NCBI RefSeq assembly: GCF_954871325.1
Contig: NC_088775.1
Coordinates: forward strand, 79,523,561-79,587,560
Reading direction: 5' to 3'
From: Gordionus sp. m RMFG-2023
Taxonomy: Eukaryota > Nematomorpha > Gordioida > Chordodea > Parachordodidae
Length of the DNA stretch: 64,000 bases
Shown here: positions 1 through 13,900 of the stretch, in pieces
How positions within the stretch are numbered: position 1 is the first letter of the stretch
Layout: each line of letters starts with the position of its first letter
Program-made: the position numbers and the translations under genes
Notes under the pieces: generated by a model
Database searches by the model: none
What the model saw: only the letters and a program-made list of their open reading frames with translations
What the model was told of the DNA's origin: nothing

Positions 1-2618
1 CGAATATTAGAAATTTTTGGTAAATCACGTTTAGTCCCCAAGTAATCGCTCTAATGGTTTATGATCAGTTGGAAGTAAAAATTTGCTTCCATAAATAAAT
101 GAATAAATTTTTTTAATACCAAATAAAAGTGCTCGAGCTTCTTTATCAATCGGAGCGTAGTGTTTCTCTGATTCTAATAAAGTACGTGATGCGTAGAAAT
201 AGGTTTTGTCCTTCCGTCTACTAATTGATGTAACAACCCCCCTAATCCTGAATCAGATGCGTCGCATTCCAAAATAGGCAAATGCGCGTTATAAGAAATT
301 AACGTTTCCTCGGATGACAATAATTTCCTAACTTCATCGAAGGAATTTTGTTCATCTTTCGTTGACCGCCAAGGTACTTTCACGCTCGTTAATCTATGTA
401 ATAGCCGCTTTACAATGCAGATTACGAATAAAACGTTCATGATAATTCACGAGTCCTAGAAAAGATCTAAATTGTTGTATATTTTTAGGTTTTGGTGCAT
501 TTTGGATAGACTTCACCTATTCTGGATTAGGATGTATACCGAATTATCAATAATCACCCCTATAAAAATGAAACCGATTTTTGTAAAAATCTCACTTTCG
601 TCAATTTCGTCTTAAAACCTGCTGTCTGTAATCTGTCTAACACGATTCGCAAATTATTTATGTGCTCCTCATCGTTGACCAGAAATTATTACATCATCTA
701 AGTAGACACCAGTCATTTGGCAATCTTTTAGCAACTCATCCATATATCTCTGGAATATAGTAGGTGTACTTGCCAATCCAAAAGGCAATTGCTGGGACCG
801 GAAATACCCCTTATGAGTCACTATCGTTAGTAATTCCTAAGATTCCGATTCTACTTCCATCTATAAATACGCATCTTACAGATCTATCACGGTAAATTTA
901 TCGCCACCTTGGATTTTCTCTAACAAATCGTCTAAGGTAGGAATAACATGATGGTCATACAATAAACACGGATTGAGTGTAACTTTGAAATCAGCACAAT
1001 TCGAATATCGCCATTACTCTTGCATACATTTACGGTTGGCGTTGACCACTCTACCCTAATTATAGTCGAATCAATCTTTTCGATAATTGCAGCCTCTAAT
1101 CATTCTAATTCATTTTAATTGCTTTGCGAAGTGGAAATGTTACCCTACGGGCTGGAAAAGATCTTGGTACAGCTGCTTTAAATGTATTCGCACCGCAAAA
1201 TCATGTATATGACCCATCTTATTATCAAAAATTTCTGGATGTTTATTAATCAAATCTCGAATTCTAGAATCTAGTGTTATGCAACATTTTTCCTTTCAAT
1301 AGTGTTGACCAAATTGCGTACTTGTTTAATCATAACCTGACGAGACATTCCTAAATTGAATGCTATAATCCATGGTAATCCGAAAAGAGGCACCCCAATT
1401 GTATTCATTGTTACCACTGGTAGGTTCCTTGTCTGTGATTCAATCCTAACATTGACTTGGGTCTCGCCATTAACGTCTAACCGATTATCACCATATGCAG
1501 TCAATAAACTGGTTGGCCTAATTTTCGGTCGTCCAATACTTGTCCATATATCAATTCCTAACAATAACGCTTATGCCCCAGTGTCAAAATCAAATTCAAG
1601 ATCTAACCCATTTATCTCTCCAGTTAGTTTTGCTCGATTCTCTCGATTTTATTGAATCTTCCATATATTATGAATTGAATCACTTGATGACACTCTTGTA
1701 TAATTTAAATTTTTTGATTTACAACAAACTGCAAAATAACAAATTTTTTTACATTTGTTACATACCGCATTTGTAGCTGGACATCTCACTTCTCGGTTAT
1801 GAATAAACTCACATATATAACATTTAAGTTTATTATAATTTTTATCATTATTGTATTTGTATTTATTATTCTCTTTATCAATATTATTATACTTGACTTT
1901 ATTATATACTTTATCAAATCAAATGTAGTCGTTTTAATTGGATGTTTATAATTATTATAATTTCTTTTGTTATTATCATTTATCTTATTAACAACAGGTA
2001 TATTTTATTAGCCATTTCTTTATCTCCTCGCTCAAAAGCTAATGCCAGATCAAGAATAAATTTGAAAGTTAATACATTAATATCTCTATCAAGACCATCG
2101 GGGTATAAAGCTTTAAGATCTCTTTCCAATCCCAGCATTTCCATGCCAACCATAAAATGATCACGTAAACGCTCATCAGTATCATTAGGATAATGACAAC
2201 GCTTGCCAATTTTTCTAATTTTATCTGCAGATTCAGTTATGGTTTCAGTAGTTCTTGGTAATCTAATGAAATCAAATCTAGAAGCAAAAGTTGTTGAGGT
2301 CGGTTTAAATAATTTATAATATATTGACTTAATTTTACTAAAAGATAAAGTTTCGATCGAATTAGGATAATAAAAACGGTCCATTAACTCAATTTTCTTA
2401 TTGCCAAAAAATGTTAAAAATATATCTTTATATTGACATTCAGATGGGCTTACGTTTTTTAACCGAAAACTCTTCCCATTGAGAAAAATAACGAAAAATA
2501 GATTATTCGCCATCGAATTTATCAAATTTAATCATAGATAAATCCGCCAATTTTCTTTTATTCGTAAAATTTTCTGAATCACCATTTAAGGAATTATCTC
2601 CATTTAAGGAATCATCCA
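1..2618 (-). mobile_element. Ty3/gypsy LTR-retrotransposon fossil, truncated by window edge
   Basis: This is a broken old copy on the minus strand. Parts seen in order are a gag-like region (about 2618-1980), a zinc-knuckle-like Cys/His stretch (about 1830-1740), a retropepsin-like region with an LGIDIW core (about 1650-1277), reverse transcriptase remnants (about 1140-440) and the RT/RNase H connection with a CDASDSGLGG motif (440-174). RNase H would continue beyond base 1. Several breaks are present, so it looks old. No LTR was recognised on the gag side. It differs in gag sequence from the second gypsy fossil near 50 kb. Confidence 0.8.
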
Positions 2619-3191
2619 TTCGTCGCAATTATAATAAAACGACTACGACTACTTATTAGCTATTTTAATATATATCGTTTATTTAATTTCAAAATTATCA
2701 CATCATATTTATTAATTTTTAATTCGAATATTCCATTCTTTTTTATAAAATAAAATAATTTAATACAATTTATTACAGCAGTAAAATGTAAAATTATTGT
2801 CTCTTGACCAATGACATTATATCATTGCTCTTGACTTGACTCGAAGTGGTAATAAACTAAAATTTTATTAGTTAAAAAAAAATATTTTATTTAAAATTCT
2901 CCATTTTTATATATTTCAATTATGACAGCATTATTTTATTAAAAACTACAAAAATATAATTGTAAAATTGCCTATACCTTATAACGATGCTCATTCTTGT
3001 AAAATAAAATTTTCCACAAAATCAAGATAATCATAGCTATTCATTTTAAATAAAATAAATTAACTTCCAAATGACATTTAGATGATTATATTAAATATAA
3101 TTACAATATATTTTATGAAACATCTTTTTATCCTTTTTATAAGCAGCCATTTTAGCTAATATTTAGATTTATAGGCCTTTTGTCATAATAA
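2619..3191. other. AT-rich gap upstream of ADRM1
   Basis: This stretch separates the gypsy fossil from the ADRM1 start codon and must contain the ADRM1 promoter. No coding sequence, LTR or clear core-promoter motif was recognised. An acceptor-like ATTTATAG lies about 17 bp before the start codon and could be the end of a 5'UTR intron. Confidence 0.4.
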
Positions 3192-6100
3192 ATGAAAGGC
3201 ATGGCTTCTATAAAAATTGAAAATTTAATTGAAATGAAAGCTGGTAAGATGTATTTAAAAGGCGATACCATTTTCCCCGATAAACGTAAAGGGCTTTTAT
3301 ATTTATATCGTTCTGATGATGCCCTTGTACATTTCTGTTGGAAGGATCGAACAACTGGTCTTGTTGAAGATGTAAACATAAAATTTACTTAATAATTATT
3401 TTATCAAAAACTTTATTGAGATTAGGATTTAATCTTGTTTCCTGATGATGTGGAAGTAAAAAAAATTGAATCTTGTAAAGATGGTAGAATATATCTTCTA
3501 AAATTCAAATCTGCCCAAAACAAACAATTTTATTGGATGCAAGTATTTTACTATTTATTAGTCTTGCTTTAAAATAATTCAGGAGTCAAAAGTTGAAAAG
3601 GATGAAGAGAATTGGAAAAAAATTATAGATATTGTTAATGGGGATAATGAATCAGAAAATATGGATCATGAAAGCACCATGAACAATTTTAATTCTGATT
3701 TGTCAAGTATCAATTTAGGAAGTACAATTATTAAAATATTTTAAGAACTCAATTAATTAACCTAAATTATATAAAGTTTTAAAATTACTATAAATTGTTC
3801 TTTATAATTAGATAATCTTACAATGGGCATAACCAAAGGTGGGGATGTTTCTTCTCACTTGTTTGCTTGTTTTAAAATATCAATAAAAATTATACTTCTA
3901 CAACCCCCCCCCCTTTGTCAAATATGTCACAACAATTTAATTGTAAAACTTGATAATTTTTTAAAATAATGAAAGTTTCTTTAAACAAGTAGTCCTGCTG
4001 AAGGACAATAGATGATCCCAAAGTTCTTCTATAAAATTATGAAAAACCTATCAACTTAAAAGTGTTTTACTTTTGTACTTTGTACCATTCATAGTAATGT
4101 TATTATTGCAACTAATTTTTGTGAAAAAATAAAAAGTAAATAGTTATTTTTTAAAATAGTCATAGTAAGCGCAATTGCCCTTTATCACTATATAAAATGG
4201 CAGTGTTATGTTTGGACTATCTCATACCATCAAATCGAATTAAGAAATTTAGGGTTGGCATAAACCCATCCACAATTGTTGGGCAGGCTGCAGTAACCTG
4301 TGCGTGCAAGGCAGTATATAAATTAATTCTTTATCAGGTTTAAGCTTATAGCTAGGCCAGATTCTAGAGTTTTTGGAGGGGCAATGCCCCTCCCCCCAGG
4401 AAAAAATCTGTTTAAAAAACCTATTTATTTATGACTGCTGGAATACCTAATAGCACCAACTCACCTCATATTTTAATGAGTAAGGCCATTTCCAGCCAGA
4501 ACGTTTTTCCAAAGCAGTTTTTGGGTAATGTTACAAGCAATATTTTTTATTTCCTAACATAACTTTTCTAATTTTTTTTTTTATGTAATATTATTTATTT
4601 TTTTTTAAACTCTGGAGCCCCATTTCATGTGCCATTTAATCGTTATTAAAATCAAACCAGTTTGTTTTTTATTTCTGATTAAAATAATGGGAATCTGGAT
4701 TGTTTTTTTTAAATATTATATTTATAAAAAATTAATTTGTCAAGTTATTATCCTTTGTTTGTAAATAAAAAAAAGATTGCTGGTAACGTTACCCAAAACC
4801 GCTTTGAATTTGTCAGGAAATGGCTTAAGGAGAAAATGTAAATGTGGATAGTGGATGTGTAACAGATAGGCCCCTCACCATCATCCTCAAACTTTACGGA
4901 GATAGAAAGCTTTAAATAAGCTTAAAAAACCACAAGGCCCCAGGTCTCGACAGCATAGAAGGAAGGCACTTGAAGACCTTGTCAGACGGTATTTCAAAAT
5001 ACCTACTAGCTACCTTGAGAAAAATATGGATTTCTAGCAAGACTCTCGACGACTGGAACAAATCAAGAATTTGTAATTTTCCCAAAAAATCTCATCCTTC
5101 AACCTTTGATGAATACAGAGATATTACCCTTACCTCCACAATTTCAAAGATCTTTATTGTACTTCTAAAAGACAAAATCTTAGCCTCTATCAGATTCTAA
5201 CAAGTAACAAAAGGGATGCCAAACAGGGCTATGTGCTCTCCCTATTCTATTCAATTTAATCATTAACAAAATCATAAAAGAAATTACAAACACCATGAAC
5301 CTAATAGATCTGGCATCAGGCAACAACAATCAATTATGAATTATCTTGTACGCAGACGACTTAGTCTTGGTTACTAAATCAGAAGACGAGATCCTAGACT
5401 TACTAACAAGTTTTTGCTTCCATAGAATAAATCTAGTTTAACCATCAACTTCAATAAAACAGTAGTAATGCCACCCCCAGAGCTGTCAATTGATAATATA
5501 ATATTTGGAAATACCGAGATTAAAATAGTCACTAACTTCAAAAATCTCGGTGTTTAAATTGATAATAAAGGGAATATTAGAAGCGAAATTGAAGCCAGAT
5601 TAAAAAATTCTAAGATAACCTTCATAAAATACTACATATTATGAACAAAGAGAGAAATCTCAGTCAAAACGAAACTACGTATACCAACACGGCAGATATC
5701 CCTATTCTCCTCTGGCAATGACACTTAGGACATAAATATATCATACAAAGAAAATACAGGTGTTCGCTCTCTTCGTCAACTTAATCGGATCTTCTACCCA
5801 ATAATAATTTCAAATACCAGCCTAGTCTTTAATTAAATCATCTTCATTTAAATTCCGTTATTTTTAAACATTTTGAATATTAAAAAAAATGATGGGTGGT
5901 ATAAATTAGTGTTCCAATAATTTAATGTATAAAATATTAAAGGTTTTAAATATAGGTGAAAATTGAAGTGTCAAATCTTTATCAAGGATTTTGGTTTCGG
6001 TTATTAATTCTTGGCAAATTACATTTCGCGTAGAACTTCTGAAAACTAGTCTTATTAGAAAGCTCATTTTAAGCCGATTTTTTGACTTCGACAATATTTT

Positions 6101-9100
6101 TATGGCTAAAATATTGAGTTGGCCGTTTTTTAAAATCGTCTCAAATCGAGACGTTTAAGTTTAACAACATTAATTGAAACCAAATTTAAAAGAATTCGAA
6201 TTTGACAAATCTTTTATTAAGGATTTGGATTGGAGATTTGGCAGACGTTTTCCTAATCCAAAAATATTTTTAAAAGTTATAAAACTTTTTTTCTTTTACC
6301 CTTTGATGATAAACAACTTGTTTTTTTTAACTCATATTATTTAGTTTATAAATAACACCATATAATGTATACAATTTTTTTATTCTTTAAATAAAAATAT
6401 TTCGTTTTATTTTGTTGAAAATAAAAATTAATGGATCTTAAGGAGGTAAGGAACTTTATTAAAATTCCTATATTTTCAAATATGTATATTTCGTTTTAAA
6501 ACTTACAGTATATTAGTGAAAATACGTTATGCACGCTTAGCCACCTTCTTGGATTGTTTGCATTACAATTTCTGGCTTGATAATGGATGAATTTATTTAA
6601 AATTAAAATATTTTAATTTTATAACAAACATTGTGGTGTAGTAAATCTGGTTGCAGATAAAAATTATTTTGTTGCCCAATCGAGAACTGACTATGGAAGA
6701 AGAATTGAAAATATGTGAAGGATACGCCACAAGAAAAACATAATTTTAATAAATTTAAGTAGGAGTTTACTTAGTTAATAAATACTGGAAAGCCTATAAA
6801 AAATATTTAATAATTTAATGCAATTCGACAGATTCTAAAAGAGTCTTTTTGTCTGCAAATATCTGCACTAATATTAATCTAAATTATATGATATGAATAA
6901 ATTCATTGGCTTTTTTGAAATTTTATTTTTTACATGGAAAAAATATAATAATATTTTTAAATTTAATATCCATTCGTTATATTGAATTAAAATAATAATT
7001 GAATTAATTGCCTATAAATGTTTAAATAAATTAAAGCCACATTATTTTAATGAGAAATATGTTATTAAAATATAAATAAATAATTTGAAATTTAAGGAAA
7101 AAATTTTTTTGACCAAATTTGAAGAATTAATGATTTTTAATTGCCTTTCAACCATAACATAACTACTGTCACTTTGAAAAACCCCATTTATATATGTGTT
7201 ATTAAATATTAATATTTTGTTAAATAAATTTAGATGTTTTTTATATAAAGGTATCTATTTACTTTCATAATATAAAATTAGAATTTGTAATTGGATCTAA
7301 TTTTTTCATTGGTGTCATTAGACTGGATCTAGGTTTTTAAAAAAAATTCTTGACCAGATCTCATAAAAATATTCAACTCTATTTGTACTTAGTTGTATTA
7401 TTGTTAACTAAATTATTTGTAATCATATAATTATGAATGTTTTCATATACTATTTTTTTTTATCAAAAAAGATATGAATGATAGTGACCTGCAGACATTA
7501 TTAGGGAGCTTGAATAGAAATCAATTAGTTCAGTTGTTATCTAATAATTTGGGTAATCTTAGTAGCATTCTGGGTATGAATTCTAATGCTTCTCAAAGTT
7601 CCCTCAGTAAAATTAATAAAAGGTAAATAAAATATATGTATAACTTTTTTTAAAAAAATATATGTATAATTTTTTTTTTTAAAAAAACAGTTATAATTCG
7701 AAATTGGCACAAATTGAGAAATTTTTTTTAACCCTTTAAAGTTCTGTGAGCTAATTTGACATTATCATATTACATGTTAACGTTTAAAACCACTCAATGA
7801 TTTAATTTAACATTTTAAAATAAATATAGAATGTATTTAATCATATTTTTTCAATAATAAAAAAAAATATACTTTTGTATATATTTTATTATCACGTAAC
7901 TTTTGACTATATTTCCGTTTCGATTTTTTTTAAATTACTTGATTTTACATAATACATCTTGGAATATCAATAAAACTTAAAAATATGTTATAAAACAAAA
8001 ATATTTTAAGGAGTGGTTGGTAGCGGCAAATAAAATGAACCTAAGTTTTGGATCGGCTAAACCTATTCAATTTTGAACAAATTTTTAACGCTTCCGTATT
8101 TCAAGATGTTTATGTATAAAAAAATTAGCTGCTAATCTTGTGCCAATTCTGAAATATACATATTTATAATTAGTCCATTGGAATATCGGCAAAAATTTGT
8201 ACAACCCTAATTTTATTCGCCACCCTTTTTTGTTCAGGTTAGGTGAACAATCTGGTACCAAAGCAGCGGCATATATTCAGGATTCCGCTAGTACAGATAC
8301 TAAATCTAACAAATTATATTCACAAGCTCAAAAACCAAATGATAAAAAAATGCACAAGAAAATTGAATTGTCATTATTACAAAATGTCTTATCAAATTTA
8401 GATAAGTCAACTAATCCTCCCATCGAAGCTGAACAAAACAGTTACACATTTTTTTAAAAAAATATTATGCCTTTATGATTATTTTCTCTATTTTTTTCTG
8501 ATTGAATTAGAGCCCTTATACGCCAAAAATTTTCTCAGGTTGGACTCTGAATGATGTTTTCATAATGCTTTTATTATTTCTATATTTAAAAAATCACATT
8601 TTCCTCGAGGACCTATACACTTTTTCCTCCTTTTCTTTATTAATAAATTTTAAAAATCGCATTCGGACTTTATATTTTTATAATATAAAAAGTAATAGTT
8701 CTAACTAGAGTCTGCAATGGGCTGGGTTTGATCCAACCCCGCCCGCCTATTGTTTTTTTCGCCAAATATTTCTAATTCACCTGCAATTTATTTTAAAAAT
8801 ATTTTTTAAACCCCGTCCTCTCACACGTAAGTATTTAAATTCTTTTACCATACCTGCCAGTCCATTGCAGATATCTAAGGAAATATCGAGTCGGATTGGT
8901 CGGACAATAAATTTTTTGATTGGACTAGGAGGTGTAGAATTGGTCTTATGCAAAGTTATAGTTTAAAACTGGAACCGATTTTTTATAAAAATTTTAACTT
9001 GGAATTGGAACAACTAAATGCTACTTAAAACATTTTTTTAACAGCCTTATTGTATAACACTTTTTATAATTATTGACGAATATTAAATATATTTTTTTTA

Positions 9101-10578
9101 AATATAAAAAGAAATTGTAGATAAATGTTCTGACTTCTTTAAATTAGATCTCATTAATAATGTTTGCACCTCCCACAGTAATGTTAAAGATCTTATGACT
9201 TACCTTCCCCAAAGACCTTCAAATTATGACATATCTGATCAAGAATATGTCAAAGAAAATTTATTATGTCCTCAATTTAAACAAGTATATTAAATTAAAC
9301 GATCCCGTTTAATCTTATTCGATAGCTGTTAAATTTTTTTTCTTCTCCTCAGTTAGTATAATATGAAACATTAGGTTATTTTTTGAATTTAATAAACAAA
9401 AAAAATTGGAGTATTAAAATTTTAAAAAGATATATATAATATCATATTTTTTTGAATTTAATATTTACCACATGATTGATTAAAAGTAAAATAAATATTT
9501 TCCTTAACTTACAGATTGGGTGATTAATAAATGATAATCTCAGTACTATTTCTTTAATTTTACCGTTTAAACATAGATATAATTGAGTTTAATTGTAAAA
9601 TTTTTTAGATTTTATACGTTAAGTACTCAATATATGCCCTCTAAATGATTGTTAGTTGTTTATGTTTTTATAAAATGTTCACATTGCTTATTATCAGAGA
9701 ATTTATTTATTTTTTTGATTTGTTGATTTTTCCAGCCCTTGCGCATTACAATTACATATTTTTTTAAAAAAGATACGTCCTTTAATAAAAAAAATAAATA
9801 AGCATTCTTAGATTTATATTAAGTTTATTGTTTTTTTAGCAGGTCAGGCAATATACTAAATTGTGCAGAAACAATTTTATAATTCAATTGCATAATCTTG
9901 TATTCACAATTATCGCGAATTCGCGGTGAAATATACAAAAATACACCATATTATATATACTTCGCCGCGAGTTCACGTTAACAGTGAATGCAGGGTAAGT
10001 TTGGGTTTTATTTTGTAAAATTTTTACTCACGATTTTATGGCATTTTATAAATTTCGGGTTTTTTTAAAAAAATAAATTTTTAATCAAGGCATTTCGAGT
10101 ATTTTACCAAGCCTTTTTATCTGGTCAGTTAACCTCTTTGATACAAGGTTTCGGATTTAAAGGGAAAGTCGTTGACGCTTGTACCAATGGAGGTAAATGA
10201 AAAATTTGCGAATGAACTATTATTATAACTTTATAATAAGTGCTAATAGTAAAAATAATTATTATCTTTTAAAATGGAATATTTAGAAATTAGTGAAATA
10301 AAAAGGCAACCTTAATTTAAGCAAGAGATGCGTTACGTTTTTTTAAATTAAGTACGGCAAAATACAAAAGCTCAATTTGTGCGAACTTATAAATCTGTTA
10401 ATTTTAGATTAAATATACAATTTTTTTATAAAGTTTGATTAGCTAACATGACTTTGATAAAAAAATTATTTATAAATCATTCTTCATTATTAATAATTTT
10501 ACAGACTGGGCACAATTTATTCAAGCTTTAGATGAGCATCATCAGAATCTAAAGAAAGATAATCATAGTTTGGATTAA
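3192..10578 (+). CDS. ADRM1: Proteasomal ubiquitin receptor Rpn13/ADRM1 (eight exons)
   Basis: Exons: 3192-3371, 3426-3542, 3583-3706 (or 3721), 7472-7622, 8238-8440, 9121-9284, 10090-10192, 10505-10578. All phases close, giving 371 (or 376) residues; human ADRM1 has 407. Exons 1-3 encode the Pru domain ([43 protein letters not shown], then FPDD and FYWMQ), which docks Rpn13 on proteasome subunit Rpn2 and binds ubiquitin. Exon 4 carries [17 protein letters not shown], matching the conserved mid-protein helix. Exons 5-8 encode the DEUBAD domain, which recruits and activates the deubiquitinase UCHL5/UCH37. The protein ends in NHSLD, like the SLD end of the human protein. The start could be 3192 or the ATG at 3204, which has the stronger Kozak context. 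The exon 5 donor (GTTACA) is weak but is the one that fits the phase. Introns 1 and 2 are 54 and 40 bp. Family assignment is by recognised sequence; splice sites are inferred. Confidence 0.95.
4245..4330 (-). repeat. Dispersed repeat fragment, copy 1
   Basis: The reverse complement shares about 50 bp with 39670-39720, including GCACAGGTTACTGC, CCTGCCCAA and TGTGGATGG. It looks like a SINE or LINE-tail fragment. A looser relative lies at 16765-16990. Confidence 0.55.
4890..5760 (+). mobile_element. Non-LTR retrotransposon (LINE) reverse transcriptase relic
   Basis: The sequence reads as a decayed RT of the same family as the copy at 36.9-38.7 kb. Shared blocks are [38 protein letters not shown], a [13 protein letters not shown] palm box near 5350 and KREISVK near 5650. 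Several stops and frame changes break it. One in-frame TAG at 5726-5728 sits at the same codon as the TGA in the other copy. It lies in ADRM1 intron 3 in the sense orientation. There is no endonuclease, so it is probably 5'-truncated. Confidence 0.8.
8709..8876. mobile_element. Short terminal-inverted-repeat element (MITE) in ADRM1 intron 5
   Basis: The left end reads GTCTGCAATGGGCTGG. The right end in reverse complement reads ATCTGCAATGGACTGG. About 168 bp lie between the outer ends and no coding sequence is present. The target-site duplication was not resolved. Confidence 0.6.
9896..9999. mobile_element. Short MITE, GCGAATTCGCG family, copy 1
   Basis: The ends are inverted repeats: TATTCACAATTATCGCGAA on the left, and GCATTCACTGTTAACGTGAA as reverse complement on the right. 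The inner portions are rich in CGCGAATTCGCG. It is about 104 bp long and lies in ADRM1 intron 6. A second copy lies at 23699-23815. Confidence 0.55.
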
Positions 10579-10986
10579 CCAGAAAAACAAATTTACATTA
10601 AAAAATATATTTTTCTAAATGAAATGATTTGTACGTTTATGTTAATATTTATTTTTTGTTTGGTAAATTTAAAGTTCGATTTTTTACGAAAAATTATAAA
10701 ATTACGAATTTTATAAAAATTTATAGCAAAAAAAAATTTTCAATAATTGCATAGTTTTTATTCAGAAAACTTCCCGTATAATTTTTCTAATAAATGAATA
10801 ATAAATTTATAATGGGTGTGATCTTATCAAATAAATACTTTAATTATATTTATAAATATTATTATTTTGGATGATAGTATTTCACGTAGATTGAAAAAAT
10901 TTGTATTTTTTGAATTCTAACTTTATGTACCACCTTTTGAGATCAATATTTATAAAATTATATATCATATAGGGCTTAAAGGAGAC
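10579..10986. other. Convergent 3' intergenic spacer between ADRM1 and the CHSY-like gene
   Basis: This 408-bp AT-rich spacer lies between two genes that point at each other, so it must hold both polyadenylation regions. AATAAA-like hexamers occur around 10800, but a single signal cannot be chosen. No other feature is seen. Confidence 0.5.
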
Positions 10987-13900
10987 TTACGATTTGAATA
11001 GATGATTATATAAATTGTAATGATTTCCTAAAGTGCTCGATTTTGATTTTATACACATTATGAATTGGTCATTATTCAAGGTTGGCGGACAAATTGAATC
11101 GTGAAACACGTGAATCAATCCCGGATCTGGCGCATGTATGACGTCATATTTTTTAGCTATACATTTGTCGAACAAGTCAACATCCTCTTTGCCCCACCCA
11201 AATATGCCCATATCAAACCCGCCAACCCTCGTGAAATCATATTTATATATACCGACTATGCCATAACCGTAACTCCTCCAAGTGCCCGTCTTAGCAGTCA
11301 CCTTGAATGAATGTAAATCACGTGTGTTAGTTGAACTCGAATTATCTACGTTTTCATATAAATAGGATGGGAGTTTGCGTTTGTTGATAGAATCGTTCCC
11401 ATAAGTGAAATCGGGATTAAATTGGCTAAATACTATGGGGAAATAAATGGATTCGTTTAACTTTGTAAAATATCTAACTCGTCTTAGGAAGTCATAATCG
11501 AAAATCATGTCCACGTCTATGAAAAAAAGCAAATCCTGACTTACATATTGCGACGCTCCTATTTCCAAAGCTAGCCCTCTCGAAAACTCTCCCTTTACCT
11601 GTAAAATGTTCATTAACGAACTGTAATCTCTGTACGCTTCTCTCAGTTTATCGATCAACGTTATCGTTGATTCAGTGTCGGTGGTAAGGTTAATATTAGT
11701 CGAATTCAAATCAACATTTAATTCTTCTCGCTTTATATCTTGCGGTGTTTTGAATAATACGATCAATAGACTCGTTTCGATTTTGTTTTTTAAGCAAATC
11801 GTTTCGAAGTTATTCAAAAATCGTTTGAAATTATTTAATCTTCCGCACAACGGTACTATAAAATTGATACGATATCTATTCGGTTCCGCTTTGTGCAACA
11901 CGCTATATTTGGGAATATTATTTATTGCTCTAGCTGGTACTATATCCAGTGGTAGTGGAATATTATTTACAAATTTACTCAGCATTGGTTTCCATATTAG
12001 ATTCGAAAAATCGATCAGAGAGTTAGAATATTTACTAGCTTTATGGTCCAGAGACACTTTGGCGTTATTCGAAAAGTTCGCTTCTTCGAATATCAGATTT
12101 AAGAACGGATATATAATCGAAAACTCTCCTTCTATCCAATTGTTGAGATCTGCTCCATCCTTATGGTAACAAAACATAATGCTAAGATACAGTTTATTGC
12201 CATATGGATTGTCTAAAGATATATAAGCCCAATGTATTTCGCCTTTAGTAAAATAAATATTCTCCGTATTCACTAATCTATTGAGTTGCGTTACTATTCC
12301 GTTTTTAATATCGTTAATTAGTACTCGGATATTGTTATCTAATTTTCTTTTTGGATTACTTCTCAAATGAGAAAGTAAGATGTAATCCTTAACTATGTAA
12401 GCGTATTGAGGAATGTCCTTTTTCGTTTTGTAAACCGGGTTATAATCGAAATCTTCGATTAAAGCTGCTGTCACTTTTTTTTGGGTGGTGGCAAACGTGG
12501 CTTTTTTTCTTAATAATTTCCACAAAAGATGTCGGTACGATCTAAGCTTTAGATTTAAAAAATGAGCTTGAGCGTCATAAAATCCCAAATGATTTTTGAA
12601 AGGGTGCAATGTGATAGCTCGGTTATAGGCGTTTATACTTTTCGCGCTGCTATTTCCCATCAAAATTGTACCGAAAGAATTATGCAGGAACAGCTTTTGA
12701 GTCTTATAAAATAATATTAAGGGAATTTAAAAAGGTAAATAAATATTTAAAATAATTACAAATCCTACTTTAAAATAATAAAACGCTGCTAAATTTAAAC
12801 TTGGCTATATCAATGGATTCATAACGGATAACAAAAAGGTGCTCAGATTGCCAATTTAATATGAACGTGTTAAAAATTTTCACTTTAAGCCAAGACATAT
12901 TTTTTTTCACATTTTAATGGATAAAATCGTTTAATATGCATAAAGTATAAGAGTTAGGCCTTATTTATAATCGCTCATGCGATGTGACACGCTTGGTATT
13001 TTTCGAGAACAAGCATAGATAAAATTTATAATGACTGCGCGATGGGATGAAATGAATTACATGGTTATTGATGATAAATTTTACCTATTTGCTTGTTTCT
13101 GTAAAATACTCAGCGATACACGCTTACTATATATAAACGAGGCATTAATCACATGGCAAGGAATGAGCATCAAATTTTATTAAGTGTCATGACTTGTATT
13201 CGCTTGTATTTATATTAGTTTTGAAAGCTTCTTTAAAACTTTAATGTTATTTTTGACAGCCTAAATTTAGAGCAAGAAAAAAATAATTTAACTCAAAAAT
13301 GGATAAAATATTTTTAAAAATAACCTTCAAAATTTGATCGGAAATTATTTTTATTTAATAAATAAATAATGCTGGCACTTTCATCTTTTTTTCAAGAGTT
13401 ATAAATATAATTATAAAATTAATTGAACTTAAATAACAATATCTGATTACACAAAAAACATAAAATACTAAATAAATCAGAAATTAATAGGAATACGTCC
13501 AAAACAATGAATTCCTATAACCAGGAAATTTAAAATAATATTCATTGTTCTCATAGAAAATGTTTGGAGTTAGTATTGAAAATAACAATGATGCTGAGTA
13601 TGTTTAATATATAAAAATGAGTAATGCATTTTAATAAATATATGAATACCCTATAAAATGTTAGGCGCAAAAATCTCAATACCCTATAAAATGTTAGGCA
13701 TAAAAATCTAGATTTTAAATATATCTAGTCCAATAAAAAAAATTCCTGGTTTTGAGCCAAAATTAAATAAACATACTTCATATGACCAGGAACATGGTAT
13801 TCCGGCAAATGTTTTGACACACCTTCCGATTTCGACGTCTTCGTGAAAGGTGTAGAGATGATTAAGACAATATTTTATATGAGGAGCCATTTTGAATAGT

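Larger units (their letters stand above)
3722..7471. other. ADRM1 intron 3 (long, repeat-bearing)
   Basis: This is the longest ADRM1 intron at about 3.75 kb. It holds an inverted copy of a dispersed repeat (about 4245-4330), a C-rich tract near 3903 and a LINE relic (about 4890-5760). From 5760 to 7471 nothing but AT-rich sequence was recognised. Confidence 0.7.
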
